Assembly: GCA_964575975.1 (NCBI GenBank)
Contig: CAZNTU010000129.1
Coordinates: 1-15,420, forward strand
DNA from: G963674505 sp964575975
GTDB lineage: Bacteria; Desulfobacterota; Desulfobacteria; Desulfobacterales; SKZT01
Direction of reading: 5' to 3'
Length of the DNA stretch: 15,420 nucleotides
The position numbers and the translations under genes are program-made. Position 1 is the stretch's first letter. Every line of letters begins with the position of its first letter. Below are positions 1-8,254 of this stretch, piece by piece. A model generated the notes under the pieces. That model ran no database searches. It was not told the origin of the DNA and saw nothing but the letters and a program-made list of their open reading frames with translations.

Positions 1-569
1 CGGGCCACCTCGGCGATCAGGGAATGGACCAGCGCTTGGGCCTCGGCGCGGGAAGCGAGGTAGAAAGCGCCGGCGGCCGCTACGCTCCGCTCGACCCTTC
101 CAAAAAGATCGAGTTGCCAGCTGGTGCTAAGTCCTGCGTTCAGCCGGGTGAAATAGAAGCGGTCGTCCCCGCCCCCTCCGCGTAGACCGGGTCCGCCTCC
201 GATGTCGTCCAAGGGCTGGAAACCTCGCGAAGCCGATGCGGACGCCGACAGGCTTGGAAGTTTCTCCCCCTTTTCGATTCCAACCCTCGCCCAGGCTTGG
301 CCGATTCGCGCGGCCGCCTCCTTAAGTCGCAGATTTTCCTCCAGCAGCCGGTCCACGTACCGGTCCATCAAAGGATCGTCCATGCGACGCCACCATCGGC
401 TCAAATCGCCTGTTTCGACAGCCTCCCGCACGTCGTCGGGAACGTTTTCGTACGAGGCGGCGCGTTCCGCTGCCGTTTCCGGCCGCCGGTAATCGGGGCC
501 CACGGTGCATGCCAGGGGCGGAAACAGGCAAGCGATTAAAACGCATAGGATTTTTAGGTTCTTAGGCAT
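1..569 (-). CDS. Efflux RND outer-membrane lipoprotein (NodT/OprM family), N-terminal part
   Basis: This gene is partial: 189 residues are visible and it runs off the left edge (the family is usually about 450-500 residues). The product is the outer-membrane channel of a tripartite RND drug, metal or solvent exporter. Reading from the ATG at 569, a short hydrophobic leader ends in a lipobox (P18-L-A-C21). It is followed at once by TVGPDY, the usual mature start of NodT-type lipoproteins. Residues about 58-95 carry the family pattern WW..MDDPLMDRYVDRLL...N..L, and about 145-155 carry SWQLDLFGR, typical of the first hairpin repeat. An AGAGAGG ribosome site lies at 581-587, 11 bases before the ATG. 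Adaptor and pump genes are not visible; they would lie off the left edge or elsewhere. The family call rests on motif recognition and is strong; the substrate cannot be told. Confidence 0.88.
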   Translation of the reverse strand, partial: MPKNLKILCVLIACLFPPLACTVGPDYRRPETAAERAASYENVPDDVREAVETGDLSRWWRRMDDPLMDRYVDRLLEENLRLKEAAARIGQAWARVGIEKGEKLPSLSASASASRGFQPLDDIGGGPGLRGGGGDDRFYFTRLNAGLSTSWQLDLFGRVERSVAAAGAFYLASRAEAQALVHSLIAEVA

Positions 570-661
570 CGTTTCTTTTTCCTCTCTGAAGAACCTGACG
601 CTTCTGAAAAACCGGACGCGGATTTCGGCGCGACGGCATCTGCCGTATTTCAGATTCCAGT

Positions 662-673
662 ATATTCGAATAT
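662..673. repeat. 12-base perfect palindrome ATATTCGAATAT
   Basis: ATATTCGAATAT is a perfect inverted repeat lying between the 711-725 palindrome and the efflux gene start. It could be a second operator half-site pair or chance AT-rich symmetry. It sits in the probable 5' leader of the efflux transcript. Confidence 0.3.
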
Positions 674-710
674 TTTGGGACAGACGGCGGCGGATGGGTA
701 TGGGGAGTGG

Positions 711-725
711 GGCGTATTATACGCC
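711..725 (-). promoter_or_regulatory. Palindrome covering a TATAAT box, possible promoter/operator of the efflux gene
   Basis: The minus strand reads GGCGTATAATACGCC, a perfect 15-base palindrome (7-base arms, one central base) with a consensus -10 hexamer TATAAT at 721-716. It lies about 145 bases upstream of the efflux lipoprotein start and points toward it. The -35 region (about 739-744, CCTTTT) is poor. That would fit a promoter needing an activator, or one where a repressor binds over the -10 box. Promoter role is inference. Confidence 0.35.
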
Positions 726-735
726 ATTCGCGGGT

Positions 736-912
736 TTAAAAAGGGAGGTCGACCTTTCGGCCAGTTTCTTTGTTTCGAACCCCGTAAATGTCCGATATCA
801 GCTCGTCGATCGTTTCACCCATTCCCGAAAGAACCCCGTGAGCGCGAATCAAACCTTCGCCTTTTTCATCATCCAGCGATTCGTCAAACGGACTATTTTG
901 TCAATCATTCAT
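736..912 (-). pseudogene. Possible decayed or non-standard small ORF, unknown family
   Basis: On the minus strand a 54-codon open stretch (900 down to the TAA at 738-736) reads like protein. It includes ETIDELISDIYGVRN and ends ETGRKVDLPF. Immediately upstream in the same frame is ATG-AAT-GAT-TGA, so an ATG at 912 would be cut by a TGA at codon 4. No ribosome site precedes that ATG, and no good alternative start is visible inside. It may be a gene fragment with a nonsense mutation, the end of a lost gene, or chance. I do not recognise the family. Confidence that it was once coding is low. Confidence 0.28.
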
Positions 913-1067
913 AAAATTGTCGATTAATGCGCCGAGCCGCACTGAATACCGCGCAGATTCAAGACGATTATGAAGTCTCACCCATTTTTTTTATTCTTTG
1001 CCGCCTTTAGAATAAGGAAAAATCGTGGACAGTTGGTATCAATCCGGTATTAAAAGAGGAGGATAAA

Positions 1068-1256
1068 ATGGAGTTTGTTTTTGGAATTCTCGTATTTATC
1101 GCCGACGTCTGGGCGATCATCAATATATTCAATGCGCGCGACGCATCCACGGGGGCGAAGCTGCTGTGGACCTTGCTGATATTGTTCCTTCCGGTGATCG
1201 GGCTGATCATTTGGTTTTTCGCGGGGCCTGGAAGTCCGAGCGCGCGGAGAGTGTAG
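1068..1256 (+). CDS. Small two-helix membrane protein, PLDc_N domain
   Basis: This 62-residue protein has two predicted transmembrane helices (about 3-21 and 33-52). The second carries the PLDc_N hallmark K31-LLW...LPVIGLIIWFFAGP. PLDc_N is the membrane anchor found at the N-terminus of cardiolipin synthases and in many stand-alone small proteins of unknown role; no catalytic HKD motif is present. The start is well fixed by AGAGGAGG at 1055-1062, five bases before the ATG. It is the first gene of a three-gene plus-strand operon; the next start (1281) follows 24 bases after its stop. The family assignment is firm, the function is not known. Confidence 0.85.
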   Translation: MEFVFGILVFIADVWAIINIFNARDASTGAKLLWTLLILFLPVIGLIIWFFAGPGSPSARRV

Positions 1257-1268
1257 ACCATGAAAATC

Positions 1269-1275
1269 AAGGAGG
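1269..1275 (+). promoter_or_regulatory. Ribosome binding site fixing the start at 1281
   Basis: AAGGAGG lies five bases before the ATG at 1281. The in-frame ATG at 1260 has no such site, so 1281 is the better start for the DUF1440 protein. Confidence 0.75.
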
Positions 1276-1280
1276 ATGCC

Positions 1281-1883
1281 ATGTTCGAGGAAAGCAAGCG
1301 CCTTCCCGTGGGGCTGTTGACTGGAGTCGCGGCCGGGCTTTTGGCCGGGGCCGTAGTGGGGAAGGTTGACAAGCTGACGGACCGGATGGTGGACGAGGAG
1401 CAGAAACGTCGCGAAAAGCAGGTCCGCGAGGATTCCGCACACCGAATGGCGGGACCGTACTTCGGGCGGAAAATTCTGGGACGCGAACTGTCCGAAGACG
1501 AAGAAAGCAAGGCGAGGGCGGCGTTCGGAGCGGCCTACGGATTCATGTGGGGTCTGATCTACGCGGCTTTGAGGGAGAGGTTTCCGTCGATCTCCAAATA
1601 CTACGGACTTCCTTTCGCCGTTCCCTTCTTTTTCGCCTGCGACGGCACGATGGCCCCGCTGCTGGGAGTGACTCCGGGAATCCAAAAGCTGCCGTGGCAG
1701 ATCAACGCGCAAGAGATGGGGAATCATATCGTCTGGACGATCGCGGCGGAGACGGTTCACCGCCTTGTCGAAAGCCTGCGGGAAAACGGGGCGGGCGAGG
1801 CGTTGTCCAAAATGATCCCCGTGGAAAAAGAATCCTTCGCCAAGGCGATTCCTATGCAAAGAAGGGAGGCGAGCCGTGAATGA
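1281..1883 (+). CDS. DUF1440 (YagU-like) membrane protein
   Basis: This 200-residue predicted inner-membrane protein resembles E. coli YagU (DUF1440) in its C-terminal half. Both have a helix (about 82-97), a basic or aromatic loop, a second helix (about 108-128) ending in LLGVTP, the short motif LPW near 137-139, then NHIVWTIAAETVHR (148-161) matching the YagU GHLVW...E segment. The N-terminus holds a glycine/alanine-rich helix (about 10-28, GLLTGVAAGLLAGAVVG) and a charged region (35-75). The start at 1281 is chosen over 1260 because of the AAGGAGG site. The stop overlaps the start of the next gene by eight bases, implying translational coupling. YagU has been linked to acid tolerance in E. 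coli; no role can be inferred here beyond the membrane. Confidence 0.75.
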   Translation: MFEESKRLPVGLLTGVAAGLLAGAVVGKVDKLTDRMVDEEQKRREKQVREDSAHRMAGPYFGRKILGRELSEDEESKARAAFGAAYGFMWGLIYAALRERFPSISKYYGLPFAVPFFFACDGTMAPLLGVTPGIQKLPWQINAQEMGNHIVWTIAAETVHRLVESLRENGAGEALSKMIPVEKESFAKAIPMQRREASRE

Positions 1884-2790
1884 CCGAACCGACAAGCCGG
1901 ACAAGCGGTCGAAACTGATGAACGGCGAACCGCCGGGATGGCTGACCGGGCTTTTGATCGTGGGGACTGCCGTCGCGGTTTTGTATTTCGAAAAGAAGCG
2001 ACCTCTTCGGAGAACGAGGCAGAGCAAAACGACTCGCAACATTCGAAATCTCGCCATGTCGGCGATGACCGCCGCCACGATCCGGGCGACGGAAAAGCCT
2101 TTGACGAACTATTTGATGAAAAAGGGCGAGAAGAGTGGCTTCGGTTTGCTTCGGATGGTTCGAACGCCTGTCTGGCTCGAACTTTTTCTTTCCGTGGTTC
2201 TTTTGGATTACACGCTTTACATCTGGCACTATCTGACCCACAAGGTTCCTCTTTTATGGCGGCTGCACCTAGTCCATCACGTCGATCTCGACCTGGACGC
2301 CTCTACGGCGCTGAGATTCCATCCTGTCGAAATGCTTCTTTCGGCTCCGTGGAGAGGGGCGCAGGTGTTTTTGCTAGGGATATCGCCCATGGGACTGGCG
2401 ATATGGCAGACCGCGACCTTGCTGGAGATCATGTTCCACCACTCCAACGTGGAACTTCCGATAGAATTCGAAAGAAAGCTGTGCCGCATTATCGTTACAC
2501 CGCGCATGCACGGCATTCATCATTCCATCGTGCGCCGAGAGACCGACTCCAACTGGTCGACTATTTTTTCATGGCCCGACTATGTTCACGGAACTTTCAG
2601 ATTGAATGTCCCGCACAACCGAATCACGATCGGGGTGCCCGCTTTCCAGAATCCGGAGGAACTCGCCATGGGCGATATTTTGAAAATGCCGGTCACGGAA
2701 GACAGGCCAAGTTGGCGAACCGAAGATGGAGAAGTTCCCCGGAGGGACCCGGAGGAGCAGGCAGGCTCGCGAGTCGAACTGAGGGCTTGA
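1876..2790 (+). CDS. Sterol desaturase / fatty acid hydroxylase superfamily protein
   Basis: This 304-residue membrane di-iron oxygenase-like protein uses a GTG start at 1876, preceded by AGGGAGG (1862-1868) and overlapping the DUF1440 stop. Membrane segments are about 21-37, 100-117 and 162-185. All histidine boxes are visible: H118-x3-H122, H131-x2-H134-H135, RFH149P, H188-H189, and H212-x2-H215-H216. These bind two irons in the family and support O2-dependent hydroxylation or desaturation of lipids. The C-terminal 35 residues are acidic/basic and look disordered. The substrate (fatty acid, carotenoid, hopanoid or ether lipid) cannot be told. Co-location with a PLDc_N and a DUF1440 protein suggests a membrane-lipid or envelope role (inference). 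It converges with the uvrA gene; the gap is 88 bases with no clear terminator. Confidence 0.88.
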   Translation: MNDRTDKPDKRSKLMNGEPPGWLTGLLIVGTAVAVLYFEKKRPLRRTRQSKTTRNIRNLAMSAMTAATIRATEKPLTNYLMKKGEKSGFGLLRMVRTPVWLELFLSVVLLDYTLYIWHYLTHKVPLLWRLHLVHHVDLDLDASTALRFHPVEMLLSAPWRGAQVFLLGISPMGLAIWQTATLLEIMFHHSNVELPIEFERKLCRIIVTPRMHGIHHSIVRRETDSNWSTIFSWPDYVHGTFRLNVPHNRITIGVPAFQNPEELAMGDILKMPVTEDRPSWRTEDGEVPRRDPEEQAGSRVELRA

Positions 2791-2878
2791 ATTTTCTCCG
2801 ATCGTTGGAAGGAGTCCGAGGAAGCGATTGGATAATCAATCCGTTCGGTCTTCTGTACTTTTTGAATTCGGTTTTCGT

Positions 2879-5800
2879 TCATTCCGCGTATTCTTTTAGA
2901 AAACGACCCGTATGGGAAATCTCCGCGCTTTCGATCAGCTCCGCCGGGGACCCGGAAAACACCACTTCTCCTCCGCCGTCGCCTCCTTCCGGACCCAAGT
3001 CCACGATATAGTCCGCCGCCCGGACCACCTCCAGGTTGTGCTCGATCACGGCCACGGTGTTTCCCGCGTCCACGAGCGCCTGGAGCACGTTCAGCAGCTT
3101 TTTCACGTCGGAAATGTGAAGCCCCGTGGTGGGTTCGTCCAGGATGAAGAACGTTCGACCTCTGCCGGGACTGCCCAGTTCCGACGCCAGCTTGATCCGT
3201 TGCGCCTCCCCGCCGGAGAGAGTGGGGCTGCTTTGCCCCAGTTTCAGGTATCCCAAGCCGATTTCCTTGACGAATCGCACTGCGGAACGAATGGATGGAA
3301 CCGGCTCGAAAAACTCGGCCGCTTCCTCGAACGTCATGTCCAAGACCTCATGGATGTTCCTTCCCTTGTACTTCACCGCCAGGGTCTCGGGATTGAAACG
3401 ACGGCCCTCGCAGGCTTCGCATCCGACATAGACGTCCGGAAGAAAGCTCATGCTGGTCTTTATTCCTCCATGGCCCTTGCAGTTTTCGCATCGGCCGCCC
3501 TTCACGTTGAAAGAGAAGCGCCCCGGAAGATAACCTCGGCTCCGGGCTTCCTTGGTCCTTGAGAAAAGCTCCCGGACTTGGGTCAGAAAACCCACGTAGG
3601 AAGCGGGAGTTGACCGGGGGGTGCGGCCGATGGGAGAATGGTCCACCTCCAAGACCCGGTCGATCTTTTCCCAACCGTCGATGCCGCCGTTCGCCCCTTC
3701 GTGGTTTTGCTGCTTCAAAATCCGGTTTCTCAATCCGTTGTACAGCGTCTCCTTCAGCAACGTGGACTTTCCGGAACCGGATACTCCGGTTAGGCAAATC
3801 AGGGTTCCCAAAGGAAATCTCGCGCGGATTTTCTTGAGATTGTTGGCGCTCGCTCCTTTAACCTCGATCGCCGGGACATTCTTGAGAGGCCTGAACCTGG
3901 ACGTCAACCCCTTTGCCCGATCCCTCAGCGCCGCGCCGGTCAAGGATTCAGGGACTTTGACCAAATCTTCGAGCTTGCCATAGGCCGTGACCCTTCCGCC
4001 GAACTCCCCGGCGCCGGGTCCCAAATCCACGATGGTGTCCGCCGCCCGGATCGTGTCTTCGTCGTGCTCCACCACAAGCACCGAGTTTCCCCGGTCCCGC
4101 AACGTCTTCAACGCGTCGATCAGAATGTGGTTGTCCCTGGGATGCAATCCTATAGTGGGTTCGTCCAGAACGTAGCAGACGCCGGTCAGGTTGGATCCCA
4201 GTTGCGCGGCTAGCCGGACTCTCTGCGCCTCGCCCCCGGACAGCGTGTCGCCGCTTCTCCCTAGGGCGAGGTAGGACAAGCCAAGGCGGTTCAACAACGA
4301 CAGCCTCGCGAAAAGTTCCGCCATGATCGGTTCGGCCACGGCGAGATCCCGACTGGAAAAGAAAAACTCGCGAAGCATGTCGAAAGCCTTTTCCGATGGG
4401 ACCTTCATGAGATCCCAAATGGACGCGCCGCCGATTTTCACGGACAAGGCCTCGGGACGCAAGCGGCTTCCTCCGCATGCCAGGCAAGACTCTCCCCCGA
4501 AGCCTTTCCCGCCGAACTCGGATTCCTGTTCTCCCTCGTCCTCCGTGGCGTTAGCGACTCCCAGGCCATTGCAAACGGGGCACGCGCCCTGCTTGCTGTT
4601 GAACGAAAAAAGGCGGGGATCCGGCGTCTCTGCTCCTATGCCGCATTCGGGACAGATTCCCTTGGAACTGAAAGCCTCTTCCCTGCCTTCCTTGCCGAAA
4701 AGGACGAATCCGCCGTTTCCTTCTTCCAGAGCGGTTTCCACCAGCGCCCGGAAGTCGTCGGGCCCGTCCGCCTTCTTTTCCTTTTCGTTCTGGAGAACCG
4801 GCTTTCCCTTTTGAATTTCTCCGACCACGACTTCGATGGTGTGTTCGCGGTACCGGGAAAGAGCCATGCCTTTTTTCAGATCGACCAGTTTTCCGTCGAT
4901 GCGCGCGCGCCTGTAGCCGGCCTCGACCGCCGAGTCGATCACGTCCTTGTGGAAGCCTTTTCTGCCGGCGATTTTGGTCGCCAGCACGACTGCGGACTTG
5001 TTCCGGTACCGGGCCTGAACTGAGGAGGAGATTTCCTCGGGACCGAGGGCCGACAAGGGACGGTCGCATCCGGGGCAATATCGTTCTCCCAGCTTGCTGT
5101 AGAGGAGCCTTAAAAAATGGTAGATTTCGGTCAGCGTGGCCACTGTGGAACGTCTGCTGGTGTGGCTGATCCGCTGTTCGATGGCCACCGTGGGAGGAAT
5201 CCCGTACACCAGGTCCACGTCTGGACGCTCCAGGATTTTCATGTACTGCCGCACGTACGGAGCCAAGCTTTCCAAATATCTCCGCTGGCCCTCGGCGAAC
5301 AGAATGTCGAACGCCAGCGTGCTCTTTCCCGATCCCGAAACGCCCGTGAGCGCCACCAGTTGGTTGTGGGGCAGCGAAAGGCTCAAATTCTTGAGGTTGT
5401 GCTCCCGCGCGCCCTCTATGGAAATGGAATTCGCGAGAAACGAGGACGGCTCCGCCACTTGCGACGGGGGAGAGTCAATGTTTCCATCGATATTTCCAAG
5501 ACGGGACTTGCGGGAAAGCGCGTCGGACAAATACTTGCCCGTCAAGGATTCCGGGTTGGCGGCGACGTCTTCCGGAGGACCCTCCGCGACGAGACGTCCG
5601 CCATTTTCCCCGCCCCCGAGTCCCAGGTCTATCACCCAGTCGGCGGACTTGACCATGTCCATGTTGTGTTCGATCACAAGGACCGTATGCCCTTTCTCCA
5701 CGAGCATCCGCAACGCCTCCAGAAGCTTCGCGACGTCGTCGAAATGAAGGCCGGTGGTGGGTTCGTCGAAGATGAACAGAAGCTTTTTCCTGCTTCCCAG

Positions 5801-8254
5801 CTTCAAGTACTTGGACAGCTTCAGCCGCTGGGCCTCGCCTCCCGAAAAGGTGCTCACGGGCTGCCCCAGTCGGATGTAGCCCAGTCCCACTCGGCAAAGG
5901 GGCTCCAGCGAGGAGAGAATCGCCGAGTCGTCCCCGAAAAATTCCATCGCCTCGTCGACGGTCATGGTCAATATGTCGTGAATGTTCCGGCCTTTGTATT
6001 CCACCTCGAGGATTTCGGGCTTGAACCTCTTGCCCCCGCAGTCCGGGCAGGTCACGAAAACGTCGGAAAGAAACTGCATCTCGATCTTCTCGAACCCTTC
6101 TCCTTTGCAGGTCTCGCATCGCCCCTTGTCCACGTTGAAAGAAAAATGGACGGGATCGTATTTCTCTTGCTTCGCTTTTTCCGTGTTCGCGAAAATTTTC
6201 CTGATCGGGTCCAGGGCCTTGGTGTAGGTGAGGACATTGGCCCTGGGGGTCCTGCCGACTGGACGCTGGTCCACCAGGACCGCGTCGGAGACGTGTTGAA
6301 TCCCTTGGACGGACTTGTGCCTTCCGGGCTTCCCCTGGGAATCGCCCTTTTCTCTTTTCACGGCCTTGTACAGGATTTCCTCGGCGAGGGTGGATTTTCC
6401 CGAGCCGGAAACTCCCGTCAGGCAGACGAATAGCCCGAGGGGAACGCGCAGGTCGATGTCCTTGAGATTGTTTTCCGAGGCCCCTTTGATTGTCAGCCAT
6501 TTCGTTTTCCGGGGAACGAGTCTTTGTTCTGGAACCGGGAGAAGCTTCAGTCCTCTGAGGTACTGCCCGGTCAGGGAACCGTTCACGCTTGCGGTGGGGC
6601 CGAAGTACATGATTTCGCCGCCGTTTTCCCCGGCCTGGGGACCCAGGTCCAGGAGGTAGTCGCTTCTTTGGATGATGTCCGGGTCGTGCTCGACCACCAC
6701 AAGGGTGTTGGAAAGGTCTCTCAGTCCGTGGAGAATATCGACCAGCTTCTCGGCGTCGCTGGGATGCAGGCCGACGCTGGGTTCGTCCAGGATGTACAGC
6801 GTGTTCACGAGAGAGGAGCCCAGGGCGGCCGCCAGGGAAACCCTTTGGACCTCCCCCCCGGAAAGGGTGCGGGACTGGCGGTCCAGGCTCAGATAGCCGA
6901 GACCCACGTCCTTCAAGTATTTCAACCGGCTCCGCACGGCTTCCAGAACCATGGCGGCGGCCTCGTCTCCGTACGGGATTGACAGCCGGCCGAAGAAGTC
7001 TAAAGCGCCGTCCACGTTTTCCGCGTAGATTTCCGAAACCGTCTTCCCTTGCAGGCGATAGAGGAGAGACTCGGGTTTGAACCTCGCGCCGTCGCACGCG
7101 GGGCAGACGTCGTAGCTCCTGTATCTCGACAGGAACACCCGGACAGGCATCTTGTAGGTCTTCGTTTCCAGCCAGCGGAAAAAGCCTCGAACGCCGTAAT
7201 AGTCGGAGGTGCCGTCCATGATGGAACTCCGCTGCTCCTCCGAAAGCTCTTGGAAGGAGACATCCGATGGAATGCGGCTCGCGCGGCAAAAATCGATCAA
7301 CTCCCGATATTCGGGCTTCGATTCGTCTTTGCTTCCCCACGGCTTGATCGCGCCTTGCTCGACGGACAGCGCCGGGTCGGGGACGATCAGTTCGGGGTCT
7401 ATGTCGATGATCCTTCCGAATCCCCGGCAGTTTTCGCACGCTCCCACGGGGCTGTTGAACGAAAAGAGGTTCGCGACGGGCGGAGCGTAGGAAATCTTGC
7501 AGTCGGGGCATTCAAACGCTTCGCTGAAGGAAAGGCGCTCCCCGCCGGAGACGTGGACGTCCAAACGGCCGCCTCCGAACCTGAAAGCCAACTCGATGGA
7601 ATCCACGATTCTCTTTCGGTCGCTTTTCCTGAAGACCACCCTGTCTACGAGCACTTGAAGGCTGCCGTCGGCATTTTCGACGACGGACGGGGACAGGTAC
7701 TCGAGATAGCCGTCTATGATCGCGCGGTCGAACCCCATGCGTGCGAGTTCCTTTTGGACGTCGGCGGGAGCCGAGTCGTCGAAGTCGTAGGGAAAGGTTA
7801 TAGAGAGCCTCGCGCCTTCGGGAAGCTTGGCGACGTTTTCCCAGATCCGGTCCGGGTTCGCCGGAACTACGGGCTTGCCGCAGGATTCGCAGTGAAGGGT
7901 TCCCAGGCGGGCGAACAGCAGTTTCACGTAGTCGGTGATTTCGGTCATGGTGCCGACGGTGGAGCGCGAGGTCCGGACCGGATCTTTCCTGTCGATGGCG
8001 ATGGCCGGGGGAATGCCTTCGATAGCGTCCACATGGGGTCGGTCCATGCGGTCCATGAACTGCCTCGCGTACGGGGAAAAGGTCTCCACGTACCGCCGCT
8101 GTCCCTCGGCGTAAAGGGTGTCGAACGCCAGCGAGGACTTGCCCGACCCGCTCACGCCCGTGACCACGGTGATGCGATTCAACGGGATTTCCAGGTCTAT
8201 GTTTTTCAGATTGTTTTGCCGCGCGCCTTTTATCCTGATGCTTTCGATTTTCAT
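2879..8254 (-). CDS. uvrA: Tandem-duplicated excinuclease ABC subunit A (double UvrA)
   Basis: The product has 1791 residues, about twice the usual 940 of UvrA, the damage-recognition ATPase of nucleotide excision repair that loads UvrB. Two complete UvrA units are fused: 1-~912 and ~943-1791, with a linker (~913-942) rich in Ser, Asp and Pro. Walker A GVSGSGKS occurs at 33-40, 614-621, 971-978 and 1490-1497. ABC signatures (L/F)SGGE are at 464, 803, 1338 and 1679. Walker B xxDEP boxes are at 487-492, 827-832, 1361-1366 and 1703-1708. Zinc modules CxxC...CxxC are at C249/252/273/276, C713/716/736/739, C1201/1204/1225/1228 and C1589/1592/1612/1615. No core is visibly broken. The canonical HNPRST loop is altered in both halves (PVRTSRSTVGT; HTSRRSTVAT). 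Fused UvrA of similar size is known in Chlamydia. The ATG at 8254 lacks a clear ribosome site; no LexA-type box was recognised upstream. Confidence 0.96.
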   Translation of the reverse strand: MKIESIRIKGARQNNLKNIDLEIPLNRITVVTGVSGSGKSSLAFDTLYAEGQRRYVETFSPYARQFMDRMDRPHVDAIEGIPPAIAIDRKDPVRTSRSTVGTMTEITDYVKLLFARLGTLHCESCGKPVVPANPDRIWENVAKLPEGARLSITFPYDFDDSAPADVQKELARMGFDRAIIDGYLEYLSPSVVENADGSLQVLVDRVVFRKSDRKRIVDSIELAFRFGGGRLDVHVSGGERLSFSEAFECPDCKISYAPPVANLFSFNSPVGACENCRGFGRIIDIDPELIVPDPALSVEQGAIKPWGSKDESKPEYRELIDFCRASRIPSDVSFQELSEEQRSSIMDGTSDYYGVRGFFRWLETKTYKMPVRVFLSRYRSYDVCPACDGARFKPESLLYRLQGKTVSEIYAENVDGALDFFGRLSIPYGDEAAAMVLEAVRSRLKYLKDVGLGYLSLDRQSRTLSGGEVQRVSLAAALGSSLVNTLYILDEPSVGLHPSDAEKLVDILHGLRDLSNTLVVVEHDPDIIQRSDYLLDLGPQAGENGGEIMYFGPTASVNGSLTGQYLRGLKLLPVPEQRLVPRKTKWLTIKGASENNLKDIDLRVPLGLFVCLTGVSGSGKSTLAEEILYKAVKREKGDSQGKPGRHKSVQGIQHVSDAVLVDQRPVGRTPRANVLTYTKALDPIRKIFANTEKAKQEKYDPVHFSFNVDKGRCETCKGEGFEKIEMQFLSDVFVTCPDCGGKRFKPEILEVEYKGRNIHDILTMTVDEAMEFFGDDSAILSSLEPLCRVGLGYIRLGQPVSTFSGGEAQRLKLSKYLKLGSRKKLLFIFDEPTTGLHFDDVAKLLEALRMLVEKGHTVLVIEHNMDMVKSADWVIDLGLGGGENGGRLVAEGPPEDVAANPESLTGKYLSDALSRKSRLGNIDGNIDSPPSQVAEPSSFLANSISIEGAREHNLKNLSLSLPHNQLVALTGVSGSGKSTLAFDILFAEGQRRYLESLAPYVRQYMKILERPDVDLVYGIPPTVAIEQRISHTSRRSTVATLTEIYHFLRLLYSKLGERYCPGCDRPLSALGPEEISSSVQARYRNKSAVVLATKIAGRKGFHKDVIDSAVEAGYRRARIDGKLVDLKKGMALSRYREHTIEVVVGEIQKGKPVLQNEKEKKADGPDDFRALVETALEEGNGGFVLFGKEGREEAFSSKGICPECGIGAETPDPRLFSFNSKQGACPVCNGLGVANATEDEGEQESEFGGKGFGGESCLACGGSRLRPEALSVKIGGASIWDLMKVPSEKAFDMLREFFFSSRDLAVAEPIMAELFARLSLLNRLGLSYLALGRSGDTLSGGEAQRVRLAAQLGSNLTGVCYVLDEPTIGLHPRDNHILIDALKTLRDRGNSVLVVEHDEDTIRAADTIVDLGPGAGEFGGRVTAYGKLEDLVKVPESLTGAALRDRAKGLTSRFRPLKNVPAIEVKGASANNLKKIRARFPLGTLICLTGVSGSGKSTLLKETLYNGLRNRILKQQNHEGANGGIDGWEKIDRVLEVDHSPIGRTPRSTPASYVGFLTQVRELFSRTKEARSRGYLPGRFSFNVKGGRCENCKGHGGIKTSMSFLPDVYVGCEACEGRRFNPETLAVKYKGRNIHEVLDMTFEEAAEFFEPVPSIRSAVRFVKEIGLGYLKLGQSSPTLSGGEAQRIKLASELGSPGRGRTFFILDEPTTGLHISDVKKLLNVLQALVDAGNTVAVIEHNLEVVRAADYIVDLGPEGGDGGGEVVFSGSPAELIESAEISHTGRFLKEYAE

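Larger units (their letters stand above)
570..1067. other. Gene-poor 498-base gap between efflux gene and membrane-protein operon
   Basis: This divergent gap must hold the promoters of the minus-strand efflux gene and the plus-strand three-gene operon. It contains the two palindromes (662-673, 711-725) and a possible decayed minus-strand ORF (736-912). An AT-rich stretch at 985-1020 has TAGAAT near 1008, which could be a weak -10 box for the 1068 gene, but no good -35 pairs with it. No RNA gene or convincing terminator hairpin was seen. Confidence 0.5.

Noticed and set aside
901..903. Selenocysteine reading of the TGA in the 736-912 stretch
   Set aside because: The TGA is at codon 4 with no ribosome site before the ATG, no redox-type Cys/Sec context and no evident SECIS hairpin after it.
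505..927. Plus-strand ORF of 140 codons in the left intergenic gap
   Set aside because: It begins inside the efflux lipoprotein gene on the opposite strand, has no ribosome site, and its translation has no domain-like pattern.
913..942. The placeholder finding entry at these coordinates in the findings list; considered reporting the UvrA inter-unit linker (protein residues 913-942, not window bases) separately
   Set aside because: The linker is already covered in the uvrA entry and shows nothing beyond a Ser/Asp/Pro-rich composition; the empty entry should be ignored.
2820..2845. Small inverted repeat near GATTGGATAATCAATC as a terminator between convergent genes
   Set aside because: The stem is only five base pairs, AT-rich, and has no following T run in either direction.
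1938..3011. Plus-strand 357-codon ORF
   Set aside because: It is an alternate frame of the histidine-box hydroxylase gene and runs into the end of uvrA; the hydroxylase frame carries all the motifs.
5117..6433. Long plus-strand ORFs antisense to uvrA (also 7049-8287)
   Set aside because: High-GC shadow frames opposite a gene with unambiguous ABC motifs; no ribosome sites or recognisable domains.
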